From Fasciolopsis buskii (Eukaryota > Platyhelminthes > Trematoda > Plagiorchiida > Fasciolidae), in the NCBI GenBank assembly GCA_008360955.1, contig LUCM01008818.1:39227-103226 (forward strand): 64,000 nucleotides of DNA. The letters are read 5' to 3'. The notes beneath the pieces were generated by a model. That model was not told where the DNA came from, did no database searches, and saw only the letters and a program-made list of their open reading frames with translations. Below are positions 53,531 to 64,000 of the stretch, one piece after another. A program made the translations under genes and the position numbers. Within the stretch, counting starts at the first letter, position 1; each line of letters begins with the position of its first letter.

Positions 53531-56500
53531 TTCATGGCCCATCGATTTTTCGATATCCTCTTTAGGTCATTTGGTCTTGATATTTAAAAAAATGTACCTT
53601 TGTATTCCGCAAACAGATTGAATGTTGTCAACTTCACCAAACTTGAAAGAATTGGCATTCCGGCAGTAGCATGTGAAACGAGAACGTAACATCCCACAAG
53701 AATCAGAATTTGCCAGTTAGGTGAAGTTCATTGGTCCTGTTTTAAAAATAACAACATGAAAACTGTGACTTTGAACCTAAGTTATGTAGTGACAGTAAAG
53801 CCACCCCTGAAGTGGGTATTTTTTATGGTAGATTCATAAACAGGGTTGAGTACTCCTGTTGGTTTCTTGACTATCTAACTTCCTGGCACATGATACAACA
53901 TTTGCCTATCAGAACCTATGCTTGTCACCATCTCGTGGTTTAATTTCATGTCTTGTAAATGAGATGGTTGATTTGACACGCGGTTGTGCAACTCATTTAT
54001 GAGTGTTTCTCTACACTTATCTACGTTTTCAGTTTTTAAGCGCGACATTTTTATGTATTTTACAAACGTCATGCTACACACTCAAAAGACCTGTTCTAAG
54101 ACCATATTGGTTCGTTTGCTCATTCTATCCTGTTTTGGGCTACTATCGTTGAGGCCACAACCAGATAAGAAGTTAATGATATATGTACCTGTATGCAGGC
54201 TTACTAACATTTGAAGAGCATTTACGGACAGGAACAGCTAAACGTTGATTTGGTTGCTGCCGTGCAGTGAGCTGAATGTAATCTGAGCTGTCCACTGATG
54301 ATATCTCGGTGCGTCAGCAAAAGCAACAACGAAAATTACATTTGTCCACGGCACCTGGCCGCGACTCTGCCTCAGTTCGAATACACTGATGGCCTTTTAT
54401 CCTCCATATTACGACTGCATTCCAAGAGCTGGTAAGGAAGGGATATGGACTAGACTAAGAGCCACGAAAGCCGAAGACGTCAAATATCATGAAGTTGACA
54501 ACGGCCACACCTGGGATCACGATTACCTGATGACAAGCACATATTGCAGCAGATGTTGAGTTTGTTGTTCGTGCGTCCCTGTCACGTATGCCGCCCTTTA
54601 TTACAGAGGTCATTTGACTAAAGTGCGACATGCATCTGTGTACTTAGATATCTTTGCATACAAACGCAATGCTTATGGCTGTTCCATCCTTAAGCATTTG
54701 TTTCATAGAGTCCTTGCATGACAAAAAAACGTTTTGGAGTGAACTTCCCGAGAGACTCTATTTCTATGGTGCATATCAGCACACTAAGTATGAGACAAGT
54801 TACCTCGCTCAGAACTGCAGACAGCTCTTCAAGCATACACTATTCTTACACTGCTATTCATGGATCCATAGTTTCCGAATTTTGTCCGTCCCCCCTAATT
54901 TCGTTGCACGGATTACATTTGACCAACGGAATAGCACTTTTAAAAATCAGCGTTAGGGACTATTGCCCACATCAAGGAAAAATAGTCGCGAATTTCACCA
55001 TGAGTATTTCACACGCTGTGGCTCTTACATACACAACAACATATTCGACGAAGTTTGAAGAATACTACATCCGTTCCGTGTTGGCATTAAATGCCAAAAG
55101 AAATTCCATTGTGCAACCAAAGAAATTTTAAACACAATTTAAATTCCTCCTTACCTGAAGCAGGAATTAAATTCCAGTGGGTTGCTGTGATGTTATTTAC
55201 TAGTTTCTCTCAACCTATTTGTGAAAAGTTTCATGAAATTGTGGTGGAATCGATCTTTTGGAGAAAATCAGTTATTCTCGGACACGATTATCTCTAAGAT
55301 CTACTTTGACTCATGATATTTATTCTGTGACATTTGTTCGGTTGCGTTTGTTTTATTGCACACGAGACCGAAACTGTTCCACTTGTGCTGCACTTTCGAG
55401 AGTCCTCGCTTTCGAGTCGTTTCGATCACACGGCACCTTTCTCTTGTGGTTTGCAATCTCTGGTTCTGTCGTATTAGTGCTACGTCGGCCCCACGATAAA
55501 TACAATATGATTCACCTATCCTTTTGTTGTCTCAGGTGTTCTTTATTCTCTTGACTGCGAGGCTTAGTCAATCGCGGCATTGGAGTCAGATAGAAGATAC
55601 GTTTGGGGTCGCACTACTAAAGTCCACCGCGAACTCCTTCTAGTCCTCATGTTCTCAGGTAGTATCGTGGTCGTCGTCTGCCCCGGTAGTGTCTGGGCAA
55701 GAGATGGGCATAAAATAAACTTTTGGTGCCTATGAAAATGACGCGTTGTTCGTTAAAAGCACCTGGGTAGTAAGTATTTGCAATTTTACTGTGTTTGTAG
55801 CCGTCAACGTAGTCCAGTCTGTGGTCCCTTTAAGTGGATTGGGTTCTACCTTCCCGCCGCCATATTGGTTACCCATTGTTGTTAGCGGTGAGTTGTGTCC
55901 CGGTTGCTGATATCAAGTGTTGTTTCATAAGTTCTTCGTAGTTTGATTAGTTATCTTTGGAAAATTTGGCGTGAATGGATTTTGCAAAGATTTTTGGCGT
56001 TGTATTGTTTTCCCTTTACTTAATAGTAGAACCACAATGAAAGAGCTCTTATGTTTTGCATATATATTTTTGATGATGATTCTACTTCAAGGTAAGTGAG
56101 CTGGTCTAAACTGCCCGTTCCGTAGAATACTTAGACAGAGTTTTTCTGCACTGAATAACATCAGGGTCAGCCAGGCTTTCATCATCCGCAGGTTGGATGT
56201 ACAGCGTATGGATGACGGCATCGGTTGTTGTTACCAGCCAAACAGAGCATTAAACCTTGATGGACTGGTTAGGCTAGAACAAGATTTAAGTATAACAGGC
56301 AACTTCAGTGAAACAGTAAGCCAGTGATGGTTTTCACTCAACTTCCAGGTTCATGCGCAAAATCTCTGTGAGGACAAAAATGTTGGTACCATGGTACGCA
56401 GGAAGCTGACTGCGACCGCTGATAAAGACCTGGCTCTGCAATATAACTGGCTTGAAACCGGTGGGAAAACGGCTGTTTCCAGCTAACGACTTGCAAGAGC

Positions 56501-59397
56501 CATTAGTGGTAGATTGATTTCATAACTTTCACTTACTACTTAACAGATGTCGCAAAATCAATAAAGGCATTCTAGGGACAGTAGATCCTGGATATTCAGA
56601 GAATTATCAAACACTGATTTACGGATGCGCGAGACACAGGTTACGGGTAGACAGTGTGCAGGTGCGCTTAGGGCCACGTACTGTGTTCTTTCACTTCAAC
56701 CATTGTGGATGCCACTGTTTATGTTACGCAATCGCGTTTCCCAGTAACTCCTTCAAGTCTTCACCAATTTTATTGGGTACATATCTAGGTCAAAGATAGG
56801 GCATGAGACCCATTAAATGTTTTCTTAGAACCAGCGATCACTTTAAATAAGGCAGCCTGTGAAAACAGTGTACATACTAACTGTTTCGACTGACAATGCT
56901 TACCTCTGTTCTGCTTCAGATCTCGAAGAGAAACCATTCGAATACATGCAACTCACTCTGAACCATGTTATTTTTATTAAGTGAGAACGCAATAATTCCC
57001 AAGAAAATACTTTAGTACGCCTGTTTCTTGGGTTCTCTATTTTTTGGCGGCTCTGACTTCAACTGCGAAAGTGTTCTAGTTGCGATTATGTGAGCCCCTA
57101 CAGTCGATGATAGTCTGCACTTATGCCGCAAGTTTGTCAGACTTTGAGCAGTGTTTCGTGGCTGAACATTTTTACGACCTACATGCGATTAGGCACACCT
57201 ATCGAAATGCAACCGTTGTAAATCTTCGCGTAGGGTCTTATATCAATAAAAGATTCCTACCATGCGCGCTTCATACTTGGGAATATTCAGTCGTTGTAAT
57301 TGTTTAACCTTTAAGTTTTGAAATTTGTCGACCGGTAAGAGAGGAGGCAGGTAAACGATTGAGCCCTTTTTCATTTTCCCAGCCGCTATTGGACGGTTGG
57401 CGATTGTTTCTTGATTTTTCTCATATGCAGTGCCCGAATTTACTGGAATTTTGCCGGAATTTTTACCGGAATGCATCCAGATAGGTTCCAGATCCTGTAT
57501 GCTACTTTGGTTTTCTTTCGTGGCAGCCGGCAACTGAATATCAATCAATAACAACCATAATCTATTATCGCGAAGTGGATCTTGGGGTCTCGTCAGTCAA
57601 CGCGGAAAGTCTTCTTGGTATTAAGATGCCTACCAGACTGCAGTTTTTCAGAGGATGATCTGCCATGTTTGATTTTCCTGGCGATTCCAGTCAGTGCGTC
57701 TCCGCATAAATTTGGCTGCTTTCATACAGCACGGCTGTTAAGGAATTATAACGAGCACTAACCAATCGCTTTTCCATTTTGATAGTTTGTTTAATTGCGG
57801 TTGGTTAGCTCAATCAGAGCTTTTATTTGGCCAACTTTTTCAAAAATACCAAACAGCCTAACTGTTGCATTAAAGTAGAGTACTAGGATGGTGTCCATAG
57901 GACAGTAACCTTGTGAATGGGAAAAGTAGACAGACCGCTAGATTCAGATACCGGCAAAAAAGATAAACACATCGATGGCTTTGACGGTGTACAGTATAAT
58001 GGGGCTGGATAATTCATGTCACAGCTAGAAATTTCACAGAGTAAATGAAATATCACCAGAATTGCTACGCAGCGATTTTGCGAAATTGCGATGATCAAAA
58101 TATTCGAGTGAATTTTCTAACAAGAATAAAAACCTCTAACTCTGTAAAGAGTGCCATAAAACCCCAAAGCACACTAAAAATAACAAGTAAACTAACTGAG
58201 AATTCTTCTCGGATTTGGCATGCTAAATGGACATTTTTTATTTTTCTGTACAAAATAAAATCAATATTATCCTCCTTGCTTCGCTCCTTCTGATTCATCA
58301 CTTTTTCACCACATTGAAAAATTGTAGCAGCTGACATTTAACAGCATTCGTTACCAGTTATCGTGAGGTGGACAGTTGTAAGTATCAGTTATCGCGGGTG
58401 GATGAGTTGCGTCCAACGGTTTGAACGCCCGCAAAAACATGGTCGTTTAGCGGGGTGGAAGTTTCGTAAATACCCGAGAAGAGGGCGTGGTGTGGTGCAA
58501 CGTATGTAACACAGCATATCTTAACGCGGATCTAGTATCAATCTTGCATGCCCTTGACCGTTGTGACCACTTGTTAGTAGCCAAAATTCGGCTCTTCATG
58601 AGTGCAAAACTGACACCTCAGACACCCGTTCGGTACAAGGAGAAGACAGCCGGAAGTGTTGGCAGTTTGGGCACATTTTGACGGGAGCGTGCAAGCGAAA
58701 CGAGCATGACCAAGGGGCAAGTGACGACCTCGCTGGGCGGTCAACGCTCGCTTAAACAAGCTATTCGGAATAACTGATCCATGTTCCACCACAGGGGCCT
58801 CCTTCCAGAAGACCGTCAGGGAAGGGCTTTGATTAGGACCATACAGAACTAGCCGGTAACTTGTGGATGTCTTTGGGCCTTGGAATTACTCGCCAGTTGG
58901 AAACTTTTGCCGCTTTTTCGGTGGTCCCATGTTCGTAAGTTGTTGGGAGCTGACCGTGCGCCGGACACCCAACTTGAAAACCAGCATTAGGAGGTGAACG
59001 CAACAGTTGTTATCCACCAGCCTAGCCGCACCCACGAATCGCGGCAGCCGAGCTGCACGTCCAATGTGCGTTGATCAAAACGGTGGATATGACCGAGTTC
59101 TATGCCCACGAGTCTCACGCTCGTCAGCCATATTCGCCAGACGAGGTTGAAGACCGGTGCCTGATCCCGGGTTATCTTCGTCCCCTGGTATTTGAGTGAC
59201 GTCGACCGCGGAGACGATGGCTTCCATGGCAGAGTCGACAGAGCCGCCGCGATCCTGAGGATACTTTTGAGAGAAGGTAAAGGAGATCAGTTTGTGAAAA
59301 TGGCGCTTGTGAACATTAATTGATATTCCACTTGGTGGCGGACGCAAACAGTGTTCGGTACTGCCCTTTTCAGTGCAACATGGAGGACCCATGTGCA
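53531..59397. other. Unassigned region
   Basis: No protein family recognised. ORFs such as 54718-55131 (+) and 57243-57554 (-) lack motifs. From about 58.4 kb the base composition becomes more GC-rich, which fits 3' sequence of the gypsy element; a minus-strand ORF at 59075-59401 may belong to it. Confidence 0.4.
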
Positions 59398-60060
59398 TCA
59401 ACGCATTAATTACCGCGACAAACAGGTTTTATCTGGTGGTGAAACTCATGACATGAGAGGGAGTCTTTGGTCAGTCCGCATTCCACATTGGCAAGTTGCA
59501 TGCGATCGCTAGGCGCTGTCGCGTCAACCGGCAAAGTCCAAAATGAACGTTTTAGGACCGCGTCTTGCCACGCAAAACAGATGGGCATATGGTGGTTGCA
59601 ATGGTGGTCGAACCTCATTAACGCGGAGGAAATCGCAAGTTAAAGTATTCAACGCAGCTGGAATATACCCGGAAGATTGCTGGTGGCGTGGTAGATTGGC
59701 ATAAAACTTTCGCACATGATCTTCGAGACGCTTCGCAAAGTGACCATTAGTAAAGTACGTGGGTTTCGACGAAGCCACCGGTTCATCCACAAGGCGAATT
59801 GTGCAGCCGAACAAAAGCCCGCGTGCTGCAGTGCCCACTACTTTAAAAGCACTGCAAAGGATGAAATCAGCTAGCTTCGGTATTTACTTCCAAAGAGGGT
59901 TGGGCCCGACTTGCAGGGCGGTTTTTAGCTGCAGGTAAAATCGTTTTACCAAACCGTTAGCTGCTGGGCGATCGGCAGTTGTTCTAGTGTGATTACAGCT
60001 CTAATGGTACATTGCATGCTGCTGTGACACCACTTTCTTCGCCGTCGTATAATTTATATT
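59398..60060 (-). pseudogene. Ty3/gypsy integrase C-terminal fragment (dead)
   Basis: The minus strand encodes HTRTTADRPAANGLVKRFYL, then FKVVGTAARGLLFGCTIRL and VRPPLQPPYAHLFCVARRG, ending FILDFAG. This is the end of a Ty3/gypsy integrase core plus its C-terminal domain. An in-frame TAA lies after NPLWK (about 59891). The catalytic Glu expected in the NGxxER motif is Lys. Upstream pol (RT, RNase H, protease) is not found nearby, so it is a truncated, inactive remnant. Confidence 0.85.
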
Positions 60061-60109
60061 TGAGTTTTTGTCAAGTCTTTCCCCACCCTTTGATAGCTTC
60101 CATAGTTAT

Positions 60110-60292
60110 GTTTTTTATCTTTAACTTTTTTTATTAATGAAATAACAATACACATCATTTTTCAGAGGGAGTACCGCGGCCAAAAACGGGCTGCCAAATA
60201 GGGAAATTGACCGGCAGGGATAGGATACTATCCCGTAACCTTCACATTCAAACGCCACGGCCCTATCAGCTTAGCAATTGCCGGCCATCCTC
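60110..60292 (-). repeat. SINE-A copy 5
   Basis: The plus strand shows ATCATTTTTCAGAGGGAGT, CGGCCAAAAACGGGCTG and the tRNA-like end GCAATTGCCGGCC, parallel to copy 1. The B box is diverged. It lies next to the gypsy fragment. Confidence 0.65.
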
Positions 60293-62050
60293 AGTAGGTT
60301 ACTGAGCTGTTTACATTCTGCACAATTAGCGGACTGGGGTTTGGAGGGAGTTGAATTCTGTTGCTTGTTTGTTGGAACCTGGGAGTCCTTTCTGCCTTTG
60401 ACCTCTCAATGTTATAAGCTGGCAAATATTTGGACGAGTTTTCGATCAGCAGATGCACTTAGCCGGTTGATGCACGCTTAGTTGCTTAGTTCTAGGAGGT
60501 TGCCTCCAGGCAGATGATATCACGTGGTGTACGTTTCGTCAGTTACAAGGGAACAGACAATTCAGCAAAAAGTCAGCTTTGAAATTAGAAACCACATCGG
60601 AATACAGTTGGCGTGATATGTCGCAGTAGACACCAGCTACGACCGTCAGAGTGTTGACCACAACAGAGGAACTGGCTCCGTATCACCTTATTTAGCAGCT
60701 CATCGGTGCAAGTAATTGCGCATTTTATTTTTTCCTCGGTAGCAGTATCATGGTGTCTATCCGCATCACCCGGCTGATTATCTTTACTGCTAGCCCAGAC
60801 TGGGATCGGCGATGAATTTCTAAACCTTTAAAGTTGTGAATCATTTCGCATGTTCCCGTGAAAGGGTAAGGTGCTCCGCTGCAAACGAAGAGACCAAAAT
60901 ATATCCTGCTCCATGATAGGTTCTGACAACCACGCATCAATTAATTCTCCATTTTGTAGTCAGGGCCATTTGTGCAAAGAACCTGGGCAAAATAACTTCG
61001 CTTGGGCACTTTTGTTCTTGGGGGAAACCCCTTATGTCCGCCACAATTTTAAGGGGTTTCCACTGGCTACCTAACTGTTGTGCCCCGAGGCTGCGACTTG
61101 CTATGTCCCTCAGCATTCACATCACGCCTCCTAATCGGCCTCGATTGTAAATAAAAGAAATATTCTTGGCACAGTACTGAACCGAGACACCTTTTCTTCT
61201 CTGCCTTTTCTAAGACTCACTCTTGCCAAACTGTCGGCAATGCCGAGGGGACACTTCACAATGTCCAAAATGAGTGACTTGACAACGTATTACCACTCTT
61301 GCCTTGCTTAGATTCAGGTCAAAAGTCCAATGGGACACAGGAAAATTCCCTCGAAATTCCCATTCACAATATATTTCAACAAAGGTTTGCAGCCATGGTG
61401 AAGATTGACATTTATGCGCTTAACGGACGATCACTTGGTTACCTTAGCTCCTTTGGAGGGCCGCTGTATATTTTATTGCGGCAAAATAGCTTCTTATCTG
61501 GCTGGCACACATCCCTCTGCAACAACGCCGCTGTGGCGGCATACTCGGTGACATGTGTATCTGGGATAGATCATCCCATTCCTTTAACATGTCAAGCAAA
61601 GCCAAGTTCCATGACAAGCTTAGTGGCGTACATTCCAGTTAAATTCGGTACTCTACTACAACAAACTGTTTACTGGCCTCAAGAAGACCATGAAATATTT
61701 TGTGAAGCTGTCATAATGCGATGTCAGCTTCGGAAAGCCCCACAAGCTCTGCTTGCACAACGGAGTTGGACAGTAGTGAGTCCGTTTTATCCCGATGGGG
61801 ACAGATTTATCCCCAGACGCAAAATAAGCCCATTAAAGCAGTGAAGGAACGCAGCTGGATATACGTTCCCGGTGAATTTGTCTTCAAGAAAATATTTACA
61901 AATTTATATGGAGGAATACTAAAGGGAAAAGGGAAATTTCAAGGTCCATCAATTCACTCAGGCTATGCAAAGCAGCCCAGGGTATTTACCGCAGTTGTGA
62001 GCAATCAGTATCTCACTAGTTCCATTATCAGCATTATTATTTACATTTGC
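60293..62050. other. Unassigned region up to the assembly gap
   Basis: A 181-codon plus ORF (61299-61844) and an overlapping one running into the gap have no recognised domain. Positions 61070-61210 look LTR-like (see findings). Confidence 0.4.
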
Positions 62051-62517
62051 NNNNNNNNNNNNNNNNNNNNNNNNNNNNNNNNNNNNNNNNNNNNNNNNNN
62101 NNNNNNNNNNNNNNNNNNNNNNNNNNNNNNNNNNNNNNNNNNNNNNNNNNNNNNNNNNNNNNNNNNNNNNNNNNNNNNNNNNNNNNNNNNNNNNNNNNNN
62201 NNNNNNNNNNNNNNNNNNNNNNNNNNNNNNNNNNNNNNNNNNNNNNNNNNNNNNNNNNNNNNNNNNNNNNNNNNNNNNNNNNNNNNNNNNNNNNNNNNNN
62301 NNNNNNNNNNNNNNNNNNNNNNNNNNNNNNNNNNNNNNNNNNNNNNNNNNNNNNNNNNNNNNNNNNNNNNNNNNNNNNNNNNNNNNNNNNNNNNNNNNNN
62401 NNNNNNNNNNNNNNNNNNNNNNNNNNNNNNNNNNNNNNNNNNNNNNNNNNNNNNNNNNNNNNNNNNNNNNNNNNNNNNNNNNNNNNNNNNNNNNNNNNNN
62501 NNNNNNNNNNNNNNNNN
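62051..62517. other. Assembly gap
   Basis: 467 consecutive N. ORFs crossing it are artefacts. Confidence 1.
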
Positions 62518-64000
62518 CCATACAAGACTGCCATTTACCGCACAGTTCACTAAAAATACCTCTACTCATTTTAGGGTTTCTTTTTTATTACCCCTAATTC
62601 TCAAACCATTATGGAATACCGAGAGTCCGTGGGGACCGTCTATGTGCAGTCATTCCATTGGAAATTCAATAGGTCTGCTGGGCAGCAGTTCAACCAACAA
62701 ATTCTAACTCGCCCCATTTGCAACCGTTGCTCCTGCAGTCAACTGAAATTTCCATGTTTATTGGAACACAGTCCTTTTTGCTCTTTATTGAGGGTGCACT
62801 GCATTACGTGTTTCCCATGGCACCACTGGGATCAATTAATTAGCGAAAGTGCTTTTTCCTCATTTGAAACCTGCAAATTCGCATGATTTCTTAGAAACTC
62901 TCACAGGCTCACAAAATTATACTACTGCAGCATCATTCTGCAGCAGCCTTTGGTTGCTGTTTTTTCGTATTCACCGTGTATATTAAAATCTAAGTCCCCT
63001 CGTCCCATTTTTCGCTGATTTTCATCCATTAACTTTCTCTAGCGGTGACGTACAGATTTTCTATTGATAATGTTTACATCCACCTGTAGAGTTTTACCTC
63101 CAAACGAAGTATGCTTATTGGAGCTTTCACGATGTCTGCATTCTCTTCAATTCAATTCATTTCCAAAAATGTTCCGGCTTGGAAGCATTCGGCTGTAAAA
63201 CAAAACTAACTGAACGTACCCCAAATGCAACGCAGAGGTCCTTCATTATAAACGGTTAGAAGACACTCTTCTGGTAATGAAATCCAGCAATCCGTGATTG
63301 ACGTAGTCAGAGTCTGCCATCATTCTTCTGAAACTGCACCATCGGAGATCGAACTAATTGTCCAACTTTGCCCTTTACCGCATCTTCACTGGTGCCATTC
63401 ATTTCTGATTATCAGTGTAAGGCATTTTTCTCGTATCCAACGAAGTGGGTTTGGGATTCCTTGCGTCGATGCCGTTTCTTTGGCCGTTTGTTTCACCCAG
63501 CATTTCACCAGCTGACATTGGGATTTCAGCGAGCTTTGGTATCGGCTGAGCGAGATCTTTTCGCTCAATTAGGCGAGCAATTTACCGGCACACCTATACG
63601 CTGTCTCTCTAACTAGTTTTCTGATGCCAGCGAAACACAAGTGTCCGGCGCTTCGGACTTCCAACTAACTCTTCACTTTCCTCCAACATGGATTAGGCAT
63701 CTGACCTGGACGACATCACCGCAGATCATTATATAACAATGTTTGGTGATGCTGGCATTTGGGTGTTGCAGAACAAACAGCCCCCCAATTATGACTACAA
63801 CTGTGCATAACTTCATTCCGTTGACGTTGAGCAAACTGTAGTCACATAGCAACAAATCATATCTCTACATGGTGCAGCACTGCACCGATATTTACGAGCC
63901 CCGTTGGTTCAACGTTATTAACTAATGTCATCGGTGAAAAGATTAACCTTTTTAGTCATTCTGGAGAATAACTCCAATTGCTCGTGGCAAAGTCAAGGGG
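62518..64000. other. Unassigned 3' end of window
   Basis: An ORF at 63368-63616 (+) could be an exon or repeat remnant, but I cannot identify it. Nothing else recognised. Confidence 0.4.

Noticed and set aside
54555..54605. Third hammerhead-like copy (GTCACGTATGCC)
   Set aside because: Only about a dozen bases match; the core, the GAAA box and stem I pairing are not visible.
61721..62707. 328-codon ORF
   Set aside because: Half of it is the N gap; the open frame is an artefact.

Overview
The window looks like nuclear DNA of a digenean trematode (liver- or lung-fluke type). The coding sequence is one widely split eukaryotic gene. Its first introns are only 46-55 bp and its later ones run to several kilobases, an intron pattern known from flukes. 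The intervening DNA is full of CR1/jockey-type LINEs, Penelope-like elements (PLEs), Ty3/gypsy debris and tRNA-derived SINE-like repeats. There is no prokaryotic operon, rRNA or CRISPR. I cannot name the species. Moderate GC (by eye) argues against Schistosoma, which is AT-rich, but this is inference.

Layout: 1-8981 is repeat-rich 5' flank. Positions 8982-49811 hold one complete plus-strand gene that I identify as the orthologue of CFAP69 (cilia- and flagella-associated protein 69). I built a 19-exon coding model. Every junction uses GT/AG, phases agree throughout, and the translation follows vertebrate CFAP69 (recalled from memory) from its N-terminal helical repeats to a C-terminal VESTP motif. 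It gives 1255 aa, or 1304 aa with a second donor in exon 18, against about 941 aa in human. The extra length lies mainly in a Ser/Asp-rich insertion in exon 11 and a polar one in exon 15. Positions 49812-64000 are 3' flank with a PLE terminal fragment, a decayed Ty3/gypsy integrase, SINE copies and a 467-base assembly gap (62051-62517).

Mobile DNA: introns 8 and 10 each carry a minus-strand copy of the same LINE family. Intron 16 carries a minus-strand GIY-YIG endonuclease ORF of a Penelope-like element bracketed by inverted ~75-bp arms. Five copies of one SINE-like family are all on the minus strand. Overall, most recognisable elements are antisense to CFAP69.

The most unusual signal is structural RNA. 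A repeat at 5956-5998 (minus) folds as an almost canonical hammerhead ribozyme with a palindromic stem III. A second copy sits at 28389-28431. A separate PLE terminal-repeat family (8.4, 20.2, 35.3 and 53.4 kb) carries a hammerhead-like fold with an altered core.
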